DNA from: an uncultured Bacteroides sp.
Lineage (GTDB): Bacteria > Bacteroidota > Bacteroidia > Bacteroidales > Bacteroidaceae
Reading direction: 5' to 3'
DNA length: 47,554 bases
NCBI GenBank assembly: GCA_944322335.1
Contig: CALUOU010000012.1
Coordinates: 1-47,554 of the forward strand
Position 1 is the stretch's first letter, and each line of letters starts with the position of its first letter. Shown piece after piece: positions 17,602 through 27,033 of the stretch. The notes beneath the pieces were generated by a model. It saw only the letters and a program-made list of their open reading frames with translations. It ran no database searches and had not been told where the DNA came from. A program made the position numbers and the translations under genes.

Positions 17602-18021
17602 TCAAAGTTCGGAAACCACTGTCGCGACTATACTCCGCTCGCCTCCATAGTCACGAAACTCGCAAAGATAAATGCCCTGCCATGTACCCAAATTGAGCCT
17701 TCCGTCCGTAATGGGAATAGTCAGGCTCACTCCGAATAGAGAGCATTTGGCATGGGCAGGCATATCGTCAGCCCCCTCCAAAGTATGGAGGTAATAAGGT
17801 TCGTTCTCCCTTACCAGCCGATTCAATATTCTTTCCATGTCTCCCCGGACATCAGGATCCGCATTTTCATTGACAGATAAGGCGCAGGAGGTGTGCTGCA
17901 CAAACAAATGGAGGAGCCCCACCTTCGGCAAAGGACGGGGCAGATGTGACAATATCTCTCCAGTCACCAAGTGGCAGCCACGCCGCTTAGCGCTCAAACG
18001 AAAGGAAGTCTGTGAAATCAT
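17602..18021 (-). CDS. yjbQ: YjbQ/UPF0047-family protein
   Basis: A 139-residue cytoplasmic protein of the YjbQ family. Family hallmarks are visible: FVQHTSCALSVNENAD, the metal-associated DDMPAH and GTWQGIYLCEFRD near the end. Members show weak thiamine-phosphate synthase activity in E. coli and are often annotated as secondary thiamine-phosphate synthase, but the true role is uncertain. A -7 element lies at 18055-18062. It stands alone, transcribed towards the repeat array. Confidence 0.9.
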   Translation of the reverse strand: MISQTSFRLSAKRRGCHLVTGEILSHLPRPLPKVGLLHLFVQHTSCALSVNENADPDVRGDMERILNRLVRENEPYYLHTLEGADDMPAHAKCSLFGVSLTIPITDGRLNLGTWQGIYLCEFRDYGGERSIVATVVSEL

Positions 18022-18054
18022 GATAACATGTGTTTACGCAAGTATCTAAAAAAG

Positions 18055-18062
18055 CAAAAATA
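18055..18062 (-). promoter_or_regulatory. Bacteroidetes -7 element for yjbQ
   Basis: TATTTTTG followed by GC on the minus strand, 33 bases before the ATG; no -33 match was found. Confidence 0.45.
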
Positions 18063-18141
18063 ATTCAGCTGACGGGAAACGCGGACGTTTTTTATAAACC
18101 GCGCTAAAGCCCGCCAGTCTGTTTAAAAGATGTCAGCCATA

Positions 18142-18555
18142 TCAGTAACCGCTTCTCCGGAGATCCAAGCTTCGCCCTTCCTCCCAATAACCGTCCAGAT
18201 AATCCTCGTAATAACTGAAATAATTGCCAGTAATGGTACGGCGGTCGGCATAGGATCCGGTAATGCAGGCTCTGTCTCCTCGTCCGAAATCAAGAATGAT
18301 AGTGCCTGAAGGGGCGTTCCAGTAACGCTCATCCTCGAAATACCACTCGAAAGAGCCCATGTCTCCGCCTTCGATGCGCATATATCCCGTGCGGTCTTCA
18401 CTGAAGATAAACGAAGCGTCGCGATGACCGACCGTACCCGTCCAAGTGCCTGGCAACCAATATTCCGTGTCCGAATCACAAGCTGACAGAGCGAGCATCG
18501 CCCCCATCAGGCAAAACCATAATCTGAAAGAAATTTGTCTCATCATATATTCCAT
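18142..18555 (-). CDS. small lipoprotein of unknown function
   Basis: A 137-residue protein with a lipoprotein signal: basic MMRQISFR, a hydrophobic stretch, then the lipobox LSAC with the lipidated cysteine near residue 26 and an acidic DSD just after it. The mature part is rich in Gly, Trp and Tyr with short beta-like stretches (LPGTWTGTVGH, GYMRIEGGD), reminiscent of small lipocalin-like beta barrels, but I cannot assign a family. Three near-adjacent ATG codons make the start uncertain. An overlapping 118-codon frame on the same strand is rejected because it lacks these features. Confidence 0.75.
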   Translation of the reverse strand: MEYMMRQISFRLWFCLMGAMLALSACDSDTEYWLPGTWTGTVGHRDASFIFSEDRTGYMRIEGGDMGSFEWYFEDERYWNAPSGTIILDFGRGDRACITGSYADRRTITGNYFSYYEDYLDGYWEEGRSLDLRRSGY

Positions 18556-18602
18556 TTTTTAGAAAAAGAGCACACAATCGGGACACGTCCGCATCCCTTC
18601 TG

Positions 18603-18610
18603 CAAATATA
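18603..18610 (-). promoter_or_regulatory. Bacteroidetes -7 element for the 18142 lipoprotein
   Basis: TATATTTG followed by CAG on the minus strand, about 47 bases before the first ATG; no -33 at standard spacing. Confidence 0.4.
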
Positions 18611-18695
18611 GATATAATCTGCGGGATTCTACATCGGCAAAATAAAGAAAATGTTTTTCTAACTAGAAAAAGGTGTGAATGATCCGCAATTCTTT

Positions 18696-19841
18696 TTAAA
18701 GATAATGCGCTTGATATTTTTTATAAAAAATGAGGAAGAGCAAAAATCCCATGCAAGCAAAGGGAACACCGACCAATGCCGGATAACGGTAGCCGCCCGT
18801 CACCGCCCATCCGCCGACACATGCCCCAATGGCATTGCCCAAGTTGAACGCCATCTGTACGCAGGCTCCTCCCAACAGTTCCCCGCCAGGCGCCACCCTG
18901 ATGATCAGCACCTGCTCCGGACTGGACACGGCAAACAGACCTGCCGTACACAAAGCCATCAGCAAAGCGGCGCACCAAGGACTCGACGAAAGAAAAAAGA
19001 GCGCCAGCAAAACTACAGCTATCATGCCCTGCACAACCGTACCCACCTTACCGGGCGTGTAACGGTCGGACAGACGGCCGCTCGCCAGATTACCCGCCAC
19101 CATGCCAAAGCCTGCCAGCACCATCAGGGCAGTCATGCTGTTAGCACTAAAGCCAGACACTTCCGTCAGCATGGGATTGACATAACTGTACCAGCAAAAC
19201 ACACCGCCATTGCCCAAAGCCGTAGCTCCCAGAATAAGCCAAGGGGCAGGCTTCTTCAGAAAACGGAACTGCCCTTTGAAGCCGGTATCGGCCAAACCTT
19301 CCACCACAGGCACCCAACGATGGATGTAGTAGAACGTGATGACCGCCCATCCAGCCACAAGCAGGAAAGTCACCCGCCACGAAAGGGTATGACTGAGCGA
19401 TGTGCCTAATGGTACGCCAAACAAATTAGCCACCGTCATGCCCGCTATCATGATGGAAACGGCTTCCGAACTTTTGCCCTTATCGGCCAATTTGCCTGCC
19501 ACGATAGAAGCCACGCCGAAATAAGCGCCATGAGGAAGCCCCGACACAAAACGAGCAGCCAGCAACATCCAATAGCCGGAAGCAAGAGACGCACACAAAT
19601 TGCCGATCAGCATCAACGCTACCAAAGCCAGCAGAATACGCTTCAAGGCACACTTACGCGCCAGAATCAGCAAAGGAGCCCCTGCACAAACACCCAAGGC
19701 GTATGCCGAAATGAAATGCCCGGCTGTGGGGATACTGACGCCCAGATCTTGAGCCACATACGGCAAAATGCCCATCATTGTAAACTCGGCAATTCCCAGT
19801 CCAAGGGTGCCGAACGCCAACGCAATCAAACTTTTCTTCAT
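18696..19841 (-). CDS. araJ: MFS exporter, AraJ-like
   Basis: Inner-membrane major facilitator of the DHA1 type, 381 residues with about 12 hydrophobic segments. The N-terminus (TLGLGIAEFTMMGILPYVA) and the GLPHGAYFGVASIVAGKL segment closely resemble E. coli AraJ; no sugar-efflux role is proven for that family. The frame opens 38 codons further upstream, but that stretch is low-complexity and crosses the promoter element at 19882, so the start at 19841 is chosen. It is divergent from sbcD. Confidence 0.88.
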   Translation of the reverse strand: MKKSLIALAFGTLGLGIAEFTMMGILPYVAQDLGVSIPTAGHFISAYALGVCAGAPLLILARKCALKRILLALVALMLIGNLCASLASGYWMLLAARFVSGLPHGAYFGVASIVAGKLADKGKSSEAVSIMIAGMTVANLFGVPLGTSLSHTLSWRVTFLLVAGWAVITFYYIHRWVPVVEGLADTGFKGQFRFLKKPAPWLILGATALGNGGVFCWYSYVNPMLTEVSGFSANSMTALMVLAGFGMVAGNLASGRLSDRYTPGKVGTVVQGMIAVVLLALFFLSSSPWCAALLMALCTAGLFAVSSPEQVLIIRVAPGGELLGGACVQMAFNLGNAIGACVGGWAVTGGYRYPALVGVPFACMGFLLFLIFYKKYQAHYL

Positions 19842-19881
19842 ATTTTCTGATCCTAAAAACAACTTTTTCTTTTCGGGGGTG

Positions 19882-19889
19882 CAAAGGTA
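19882..19889 (-). promoter_or_regulatory. Bacteroidetes -7 element for the araJ-like gene
   Basis: TACCTTTG followed by CAC on the minus strand, 40 bases before the start at 19841. It matches TAnnTTTG exactly. Confidence 0.55.
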
Positions 19890-19910
19890 GCGGATTCGAG
19901 CGAAAAAAGA

Positions 19911-19942
19911 TTTGATTCCCTGAAAAATTCTTTCTACCTTTG
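19911..19942 (+). promoter_or_regulatory. full Bacteroidetes promoter (TTTG-N20-TACCTTTG) for sbcDC
   Basis: TTTG at 19911-19914, a 20-base spacer, then TACCTTTG at 19935-19942. Both elements and the spacing match the Bacteroides vegetative promoter. Transcription would start about 58 bases before the sbcD ATG. Confidence 0.75.
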
Positions 19943-20007
19943 AACGCTGAAACAAAAAAGAAACAGGACGTGCGCATTATGCCCTCCTAAGCTAAGACAA
20001 CAATCCT

Positions 20008-21225
20008 ATGAAGCTCCTCCACACCAGTGACTGGCATTTAGGTCATACGCTATACAACTATGACCGCAGTTATGAACAAACCGATTTCCTGGCTCAACTG
20101 GCCCGCATCGTAGCCAAGGAGCAGCCAGACGTAATGGTTATCAGCGGAGACATTTACCACTACTCCAACCCCTCTGCCGCCACCCAACGCATGTACACCG
20201 AAGGCATGCTTTCCATCCATCAGGCTTGTCCGGAAATGACCATTGTCGTTACGGCCGGCAACCATGACAGCAGCTCCAAACTGGAGATAGACAGCAGTCT
20301 GTGGAAACACTTCAGCGTACATGTCATCGGCAGCATCGAACGTTACCCCAACGGGCAAGTCAACTTAGACAAGCACATCATAGCCATCCGGCCTCCTTCC
20401 GGAGAAACAAAAGGCTACGTGGCAGCTGTCCCCCATGTCTATCCGCAGAATTTTCCACTCTTAACTCCAAACGCATCCCGCGACCAAAGGCTTAAAAACT
20501 TTTTCCATGCCCTGCTGGACAAGGCCATCCGCGAAAACGTCCGGCATCTGCCCATCGTCCTGACGGCTCACCTGTCCGTAGACGGAAGTGACAGCACGGG
20601 ACACGACGAATCGGCAGGAGGCATGGAATACGTGCCGCTCAGCGACTTAGGACAAGGGTATGACTACCTGGCATTGGGACACATCCACTGCCCGCAGACC
20701 CTGCGGAACAGCCAGCAACGGGCACGCTATTGCGGCACTCCTCTTCCGGTCAATTTCGAGGAGACCTATCCACACTCCGTCTCCTTAGTGGAAATCGAAG
20801 CTGGCCAAAAGCCGGAGATTCGCACAGTCGCCATTCACAATCCCCTGCCGCTGGTCACGCTTCCTCCTTCTCCACTTCCCTTCAACGAAGCTCTCCAAGC
20901 CTTGGAGGAATTTCCCGAAGACCGTCCTGCCTATATCCGCCTCAACGTATTGTTTGAAAGCAATTTGCCAGGATGCAACGAACGGGCCAGCCAGGCGGCC
21001 AAAGGCAAAGCCTGCAAGTTTTGCTACATCAAATCCAACCGGAAAACAGCACTTCAAGACACCATGAATCCACATCTATATAACCTGCAGGAATTCCTGG
21101 ACAAATCGCCCCTTGAAATCGCCTGCCTGTATTATCTGGAAAACGAAGGAGAAGAGATGAGCGAGGAAATGCGCCGACTGATGTCTCTTGCCATTCAACA
21201 AGTGAAACAAAAACAAACCCTATGA
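20008..21225 (+). CDS. sbcD: exonuclease subunit SbcD (Mre11-like)
   Basis: Nuclease subunit of the SbcCD complex, which cuts hairpins and protein-blocked DNA ends. The 405 residues carry the Mre11 phosphoesterase motifs in order: HTSDWHLG (residues 5-12), SGDIYH, TAGNHDSS, LTAHLSVDG and LGHIHCPQ. The region after about 270 is the capping and SbcC-contact part. It starts under a well-matched promoter and ends four bases before sbcC, so the two subunits are co-expressed. Confidence 0.96.
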   Translation: MKLLHTSDWHLGHTLYNYDRSYEQTDFLAQLARIVAKEQPDVMVISGDIYHYSNPSAATQRMYTEGMLSIHQACPEMTIVVTAGNHDSSSKLEIDSSLWKHFSVHVIGSIERYPNGQVNLDKHIIAIRPPSGETKGYVAAVPHVYPQNFPLLTPNASRDQRLKNFFHALLDKAIRENVRHLPIVLTAHLSVDGSDSTGHDESAGGMEYVPLSDLGQGYDYLALGHIHCPQTLRNSQQRARYCGTPLPVNFEETYPHSVSLVEIEAGQKPEIRTVAIHNPLPLVTLPPSPLPFNEALQALEEFPEDRPAYIRLNVLFESNLPGCNERASQAAKGKACKFCYIKSNRKTALQDTMNPHLYNLQEFLDKSPLEIACLYYLENEGEEMSEEMRRLMSLAIQQVKQKQTL

Positions 21226-21229
21226 CCCC

Positions 21230-24200
21230 ATGAAACTTCAAAGGCTCACCATCAAAAACATAGCTTCCATTGAAGATGCCTTCATCGACTTTGAGCATGG
21301 CCCCTTGGCCGAGGACTCCTTATTCCTGATTTGCGGGGAAACCGGATCTGGGAAAACCACTCTGTTAGATGCTATCTGTCTGGCTCTTTACAACGAGACA
21401 CCACGCATGGATCGGGCAGAAAATGAGAAATATAAAGACTTAGCACAGACTTTTTCCAACAAGAAAGAGTTTGTCAGTATCAATGACAGCCGCCAATTGA
21501 TGAGACGCAATACGCCCGAAGCCTGGAGCGAAGTGGATTTCATCGGATCCAATGGCGTTCCCTACACGGCCAGATGGTATGTGGCACGCGCACACAAACA
21601 GGCGGAAGGCACAATCCAGAGTTGCAAATGGACATTGGAAAATCGGAAGACCCACCTCCAACTGACCAAAAACAGTGAAATAAAAGCGGAAATACAAAAG
21701 GCCATCGGGGTGACTTTCGACCAGTTTTGCCGCACCACCCTCTTGGCACAAGGGGATTTTACGCGTTTTCTGCAAAGCAAGGGAAGCGAGAAGTCGGACA
21801 TCTTGGAGAAACTGACCGGCACAGGCATCTATTCGGAAATCGGGGCGGAGATCTTTGTCATCACACGCCAGAAACGTGCAGACTATGAAACGCAAAAACA
21901 AAAGATCGAAGGCATACGCCTGCTGACCGACACGGAAATTGCTGAAATCCAACAAGCCATGGATCAGGCAAAAGAAATCTCCTCACAGCTGAACAAGGAA
22001 AAAGAGACAACCTTTCAAAAACGGAACTGGCTGGTTCAAAAAGATGAGCTACAGGCTTCTCTGAGCAAAAAGAAATTTCTCTGGCAACAAAGGCTGGAAA
22101 CCCTAAACTCAGAATCTTTTATACAAAAAGAAAAAATCATTGCCGACTGGACACTGACCGCCGACCCGCGCCTCTGGTTGACACAAGTCCGGCAATATGA
22201 GGAAGAACAACGCGTCCAATTCCTGCAACTGGAAGAATTAAAACGGACGTTTGCCCGTTTGTCCGGAGGGTATCAATGGCAGGAAACCGAACTACAACAA
22301 CAGGAAAACTCCTTGGAAAAGGTGATTGTTTTTCTCCAGGCACAACTGCCCCTCCAATCCATGTTTGAACAGAGCCAAAGCATTCTCGAGCAATTATCGG
22401 AAGTGATTTCCACCAGCCGAAAAATGGACGAAAAACGGAAGGGATTGGCCGAATATCGGAAACAGCAAACCCTACAGACCCAAATCTGCGCGTCTCTGGC
22501 AAACACGCTCAAACAACTTATCCAGGAAAACCGACAGAAGCAGGAAATGATCAACCGAAAGAATGACTCGTTAAAGCAGATGGATCGTGAAAAATGGCAA
22601 ACGTACAAAAAACAACTTGAAAAAGAATACGAAGATCTGATCAATGCCTCGAAAGCCCTCGCCAAAGCCAAAGAGAAACGGAATGCCTTGGAGGAAGCCC
22701 AGAACAAAGAAAAAGAATTGAATACACAAATCGAGAAGCGCGAACAGAACAAGGTCTTGTTAGAAGAAAAATGCATGCAAGCACGATTGGTTTACGAGAA
22801 TCTGAAAGAAGCTTACGACCAACAAAAAGAATCACTGGAAAAATGGGCGCAAGACGCACGAGCACGTCTCCATGTAGGAGGCCGTTGCCCTGTGTGCGGA
22901 CAAGATATCACCGTGCTCCATCGCGATGAAGATTTCAAGTCGGTCATCCTCCCGCTTCAAGAGAAAATGAGACAGAAAGAGATAGAATACCGCCAAGCGG
23001 AAACCTATATGAATAAAAACTTGGCTGAACTGGCCGGATATAATGATCTCTTGAGAAAAAGCAAACTGGCTACCGAAAAAGTGTGGAAAAGCTATTGGGA
23101 AACCGCCAATCAAGTGAAGGACTTGCTGGCTCAATGTGACATCATCGCCACTGGACAACAAGCCGATGAGCTGCTTGAAAAGAAACTCGCTCACAACAAA
23201 AACACCCGTCAAGAAGTGGACCAAAAGCTGGGCGAAATCCAGCAACAGGCAGATGAAATCGCCTCCCTACAGCAAGCCAAAGACCAATGCCAGAAACAAG
23301 TAGATGACATACAAGCCCAACTGCATAATGCTGAACAAGAATTGAACAAAATCCAGCTAAACATCAAAAGCATGCAAACTCAAATAGAAAATGAGGGGCT
23401 TCGCAATCAAAACACACTCAAACAAATGGACAGCAAAATCTGCTGGAAAGACTGGAGAGAAGAATGGGAAAAAGCACCGAAAGCGTTCATGAAACGATTG
23501 GAGGAAAACGCATCCCAATATAAAACGGCTCAAGAGCGGAAAAAACAGTTAGAGCAAACTATCGCACTGACATGTAAGGAGCTGGAAAACATGGCTCACA
23601 CCCGTCAAGCACTGTGTGAGATTTTTCCTGATCTCAAACAAATCATATCAGGATCTGAAGAAAGGATTCCGGACTTGAACGGACAATGGAACCGGCTCTC
23701 GGCTCAAGCTAACCGAATAAAACAGAGCATGGATATCACTCTCTCCACCCTGAGAGAGCTAAAAAACAAACTGGAGAACTTTTTGTCACAACACACCGAA
23801 CTGTCTGAGGCTTATCTGATCCAGCTTTGCTCTTACGGAAATGACACGGTGGAATCCATGCGTCTGGCTGTGCAAAAAGCGAAAGAAGAAGCCCTCGTAG
23901 AAGAGACTGCCTATCGGGAACTTTCCAAACAGCTGGAAGCCCACCTCCTGCAACAGCCCCCTATGGAAGAAAACGAAACGCCCGAAACACTGGCCGAACG
24001 CTATCAAGAGCTGGAAACAGAAATAACCGCCAGCCAGCAATCCATCGGCCAGCAAAAAGCCCGGCTTGAAGAAAATGCCCGAAACCTGCAAAACATTCAG
24101 AAAGAAAAAGAAAAGGCCGACCAATTGTTTGACATCTATCAGAAATGGGCACGGCTATGCAAATATTTCGGTGATGAGAAAGGAAAAAACTTCCGAAACA

Positions 24201-24652
24201 TTGCCCAAAGTTTCGTTTTGAAAGAGCTGCTCAATAGTGCCAACCAATATTTAAACCGCCTGACCCACCGTTATGAACTGGAGTGCCAGGCCGGATCGCT
24301 CACCATCCTCCTGCGTGACTTCTATCAAGGAGGAGTGGCACGTCCCGCATGCACCTTATCTGGCGGGGAAAGTTTTCTGGTATCACTTTCATTGGCTTTG
24401 GGATTGTCTTCACTCAACCGCCAGAGTCTTTCAGCCGACACCTTATTTATCGATGAAGGATTTGGAAGCCTGAGCAGTGATTACCTGAACACCGTCATGG
24501 ATACCTTAGAGAAACTCCATCGGATGGGAGGCAAAAAAGTAGGAATCATCAGCCACATCGAGGGGCTGAAAGAACGCATCAAGACACAAATCCAAGTGGA
24601 AAGGGTGGATAGCTCAAGAAGCCGTATAGAAATCGTTTCCCCACTCACATAA
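21230..24652 (+). CDS. sbcC: exonuclease subunit SbcC (Rad50-like SMC ATPase)
   Basis: ATPase partner of SbcD, 1140 residues. Walker A is GETGSGKTTLLDA (about 36-48). Two long Gln/Glu/Lys-rich coiled coils flank the zinc hook CPVCGQ (about 552). The C-terminal lobe has the ABC signature TLSGGESFLVSLSLALG and Walker B LFIDEGFGSL. ATP binding opens and closes the arms and gates DNA access to SbcD. Translation is probably coupled to sbcD, whose stop lies four bases upstream. A strong hairpin terminator follows. Confidence 0.96.
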   Translation: MKLQRLTIKNIASIEDAFIDFEHGPLAEDSLFLICGETGSGKTTLLDAICLALYNETPRMDRAENEKYKDLAQTFSNKKEFVSINDSRQLMRRNTPEAWSEVDFIGSNGVPYTARWYVARAHKQAEGTIQSCKWTLENRKTHLQLTKNSEIKAEIQKAIGVTFDQFCRTTLLAQGDFTRFLQSKGSEKSDILEKLTGTGIYSEIGAEIFVITRQKRADYETQKQKIEGIRLLTDTEIAEIQQAMDQAKEISSQLNKEKETTFQKRNWLVQKDELQASLSKKKFLWQQRLETLNSESFIQKEKIIADWTLTADPRLWLTQVRQYEEEQRVQFLQLEELKRTFARLSGGYQWQETELQQQENSLEKVIVFLQAQLPLQSMFEQSQSILEQLSEVISTSRKMDEKRKGLAEYRKQQTLQTQICASLANTLKQLIQENRQKQEMINRKNDSLKQMDREKWQTYKKQLEKEYEDLINASKALAKAKEKRNALEEAQNKEKELNTQIEKREQNKVLLEEKCMQARLVYENLKEAYDQQKESLEKWAQDARARLHVGGRCPVCGQDITVLHRDEDFKSVILPLQEKMRQKEIEYRQAETYMNKNLAELAGYNDLLRKSKLATEKVWKSYWETANQVKDLLAQCDIIATGQQADELLEKKLAHNKNTRQEVDQKLGEIQQQADEIASLQQAKDQCQKQVDDIQAQLHNAEQELNKIQLNIKSMQTQIENEGLRNQNTLKQMDSKICWKDWREEWEKAPKAFMKRLEENASQYKTAQERKKQLEQTIALTCKELENMAHTRQALCEIFPDLKQIISGSEERIPDLNGQWNRLSAQANRIKQSMDITLSTLRELKNKLENFLSQHTELSEAYLIQLCSYGNDTVESMRLAVQKAKEEALVEETAYRELSKQLEAHLLQQPPMEENETPETLAERYQELETEITASQQSIGQQKARLEENARNLQNIQKEKEKADQLFDIYQKWARLCKYFGDEKGKNFRNIAQSFVLKELLNSANQYLNRLTHRYELECQAGSLTILLRDFYQGGVARPACTLSGGESFLVSLSLALGLSSLNRQSLSADTLFIDEGFGSLSSDYLNTVMDTLEKLHRMGGKKVGIISHIEGLKERIKTQIQVERVDSSRSRIEIVSPLT

Positions 24653-24688
24653 AACAGCCTCCCTTACATCATATAGTCAAAAGAAAAA

Positions 24689-24740
24689 CCTTGGCCATAC
24701 TCTTGCGTGCATGAAGCGAGTAGCGGCCAAGGCTTTTTTT
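24689..24740. terminator. bidirectional terminator between sbcC and the POT transporter
   Basis: Arms CCTTGGCC and GGCCAAGG with a second inner pairing TACTC/GAGTA, followed by CTTTTTTT on the plus strand and by a T-rich run on the minus strand. It serves two convergent genes. Confidence 0.85.
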
Positions 24741-24773
24741 AACGAAGGAATCAGAGGGTGATAACCGCTCCTG

Positions 24774-26336
24774 CTATTTTGTCACACGCTCCAACCATTT
24801 CACCATGCCCAACATGACTCCCATTGACACAAGGCAGACGGCAAAGAACACGGTCCAGCATTGCCAAATAGGCATTTTGTTGTACATCAACGGGCCAATC
24901 CACAAGAACAGATTGCCGATGGCAGTCGCGCCCAGCCACAAACCTTGACACAAGCCTTGAATATGCTTGGGAGCTACCTTGGAAACAAAGGAAAGCCCCA
25001 AGGGAGAAATGAACAGTTCAGCAACGGTCAAGAAGAAATAAGTCACAATCAGCACCCACGGTCCGGCTTTCAGCCCAGCCTTAGCGGAATCTGCTATACC
25101 CTTGAAGTCTGTGGCCGAAGGATAGCCCTGCATAGCCGAATAAACCGTCAGGAACAAGAAAGCGATGCCTGCAATGCCCATGCCGATGGCTATCTTCATA
25201 GGGGTGGAAATCTGTTTTCCACGACGGGCCAACGCGCCGAAATAGAGCATGATCAAGGGAGTGAGCACAATCACAAAGAAAGGATTGACCGCCTGCCAGA
25301 TTTCAGGTGCAATGCTATCGGTCACCACAAAGTCCCGCGCGAACAAGGAAAGAGATTGCCCGTTCTGATGGAAAGAGAACCAGAAAAAGATGACAATACC
25401 CAGCACGGCAAACAAAGCGTACATGCGTTGCTTGATCTCTTTGGCCATCTCGATCTTTTCTTCTGCGGTATAGCCCGCCAGCTCTTGCTTCACTTTCTTG
25501 CCAGGTGTGGGGAAAGTGCTTTTAAACAACATAAAAATAACCAGCGAAATCAGCATAGCCACCACAGAAGCAATGAAAGAATAATGGATGCCAGTGTTGA
25601 ACACATCGAGGTATTGAGTGCAGAAGGGAGTCAGATCAGCCGTAACGCTTCCACCCACTTTCGTGACAAGTTCAGTCAGATTGGACAGATTGTCCGAGGT
25701 CATGAACGCGCCTTCATGAATGTATTGGTGGCACAAAGCGGGCAAATCGGCATTATAAGCCAATTGGTGCGCCTTCAGCCACCATTCACGAAGCAAGGGA
25801 GCCACAAACGGAGCCACCAGTCCGCCGATATTGATAAACACATAAAAGATCTGGAATCCGGAATCGCGGCGGCTCTTAGCCAATTTTACGGCTTCGGGAC
25901 CGTCCTTTTCAGCTTCTTTCTCAAAATTATCATACATCTGGCCTACAATGGCTTGCAGATTGCCCTTGAAAAGGCCATTGCCAAAAGCGATGAAAAACAA
26001 AGCCGCACATGTCAATGGCAATAGCCAACCGATGTTATCGGCCGTGGAAAGAACAGGAACGGAAAGAATGATGTATCCCAAACACATCACAATCAAGCCG
26101 GACATAATAGTCCCTTTGTAATTTTGTGTCTTATCGGCAATAATACCTCCCACGAGGCTTAACACGTAAATGCCGCAATAGAATACAGAGTAAATGATTG
26201 AACTGGTCTCGTCGCTAAGACCAAACTTGGAGCATAGGAACAGCACCAGAACAGCATTCATGATGTAATATCCAAACCGTTCGCCCATGTTGGATATGGC
26301 AGCTGCCAATAGCCCTTTCGGATGATTTTTAAACAT
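24774..26336 (-). CDS. POT-family proton-coupled peptide transporter
   Basis: Inner-membrane importer of di- and tripeptides (PTR2/POT, MFS fold), 520 residues and about 14 hydrophobic segments. The N-terminal NMGERFGYY corresponds to the ExxERFxYY motif, but the first glutamate is an asparagine (see findings). GNGLFKGNLQAIVGQMY and the GWLLPLTCAALFFIAFG helix are typical of the family. A full promoter lies upstream, inside the end of ybaK. The ATG at 26336 is clear. Confidence 0.92.
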   Translation of the reverse strand: MFKNHPKGLLAAAISNMGERFGYYIMNAVLVLFLCSKFGLSDETSSIIYSVFYCGIYVLSLVGGIIADKTQNYKGTIMSGLIVMCLGYIILSVPVLSTADNIGWLLPLTCAALFFIAFGNGLFKGNLQAIVGQMYDNFEKEAEKDGPEAVKLAKSRRDSGFQIFYVFINIGGLVAPFVAPLLREWWLKAHQLAYNADLPALCHQYIHEGAFMTSDNLSNLTELVTKVGGSVTADLTPFCTQYLDVFNTGIHYSFIASVVAMLISLVIFMLFKSTFPTPGKKVKQELAGYTAEEKIEMAKEIKQRMYALFAVLGIVIFFWFSFHQNGQSLSLFARDFVVTDSIAPEIWQAVNPFFVIVLTPLIMLYFGALARRGKQISTPMKIAIGMGIAGIAFLFLTVYSAMQGYPSATDFKGIADSAKAGLKAGPWVLIVTYFFLTVAELFISPLGLSFVSKVAPKHIQGLCQGLWLGATAIGNLFLWIGPLMYNKMPIWQCWTVFFAVCLVSMGVMLGMVKWLERVTK

Positions 26337-26386
26337 AAAAATTGATTTTTAAAATTAGCAATTAGATTTCATTTTCTTACAATATG

Positions 26387-26417
26387 CAAAGATAAGCTTT
26401 ATTCCTCAAACAACAAA
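26387..26417 (-). promoter_or_regulatory. full Bacteroidetes promoter for the POT transporter, inside ybaK
   Basis: On the minus strand TTTG (plus 26414-26417), a 19-base spacer and TATCTTTG (plus 26387-26394). Spacing and both elements are optimal. It overlaps the last codons of ybaK, so the transporter can be transcribed separately. Confidence 0.75.
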
Positions 26418-26878
26418 CAAACGGTGGCATGTGCCTCTCCAATCAGATCCTGGGGATTCATTTTCAATTGTAACCCGCGCTGTCCGGCACTCACATAGAT
26501 GAAAGGAAAGTTCAAGCAGGTCTCATGAATGTAGGTAGGGAACGCCTTTTTCATGCCGATGGGTGAACATCCTCCGCGAATGTATCCCGTGAGCGGAAGC
26601 AGGTCTTTCATAGGAATCAGATCACACTTTTTATTGCCTGAGGCTTTGGCGGCAAGTTTCAGGTCGATCTCGTGATCACCCGGTATTACACAAACAAAAT
26701 ATCCGCTTTTGTCCCCATGAAGCACCAAAGTCTTGAACACACAACGGATGTCCTCACCCAAACTGGCCGCCACATGCGGAGCGCTCAAATCGTTTTCATC
26801 CACTTCATAAGGGATCAGCTCGTAGGCTATCTTGGCTTTGTCTAACAGCCTTGCCGCATTGGTCTTATTTATTTTCAT
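26399..26878 (-). CDS. ybaK: Cys-tRNA(Pro) deacylase YbaK
   Basis: Trans-editing enzyme that hydrolyses Cys-tRNA(Pro) made in error by prolyl-tRNA synthetase. The 159 residues are the normal single-domain length. Visible are the substrate lysine segment CVFKTLVLHGD, the GDHEIDLKLAAKASG loop and the GYIRGGCSPIGMKK motif that forms the pocket floor. No promoter matching TAnnTTTG was found in the 154 bases before it, so it may be read through from uvrA. Confidence 0.93.
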   Translation of the reverse strand: MKINKTNAARLLDKAKIAYELIPYEVDENDLSAPHVAASLGEDIRCVFKTLVLHGDKSGYFVCVIPGDHEIDLKLAAKASGNKKCDLIPMKDLLPLTGYIRGGCSPIGMKKAFPTYIHETCLNFPFIYVSAGQRGLQLKMNPQDLIGEAHATVCLLFEE

Positions 26879-27033
26879 ACTGCTTTTATTTTAAATCACT
26901 GAAAAATTATCTGTCTATAGTGCCGCACAGACCGTTCAAAACGAACCGCAGGCGAGAGGATGCGGCAAATCGTGTCTCTGCATTTTGCATGCCTGTTCTG
27001 CCTCGCTATCTATTCAAGAATCAGAAGGAGCGG

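Noticed and set aside
18123-18479. A 118-codon frame overlapping the small lipoprotein on the same strand
   Set aside because: It lacks a signal or known motif, whereas the other frame has a clean lipobox.
18675-19409. A 244-codon frame antisense to the AraJ-like exporter
   Set aside because: Same reason: Thr/His/Arg-rich mirror of a membrane-protein gene without motifs.
24861-26024. A 387-codon frame antisense to the POT transporter
   Set aside because: His-, Gln- and Arg-rich composition typical of the complement of a membrane-protein gene.
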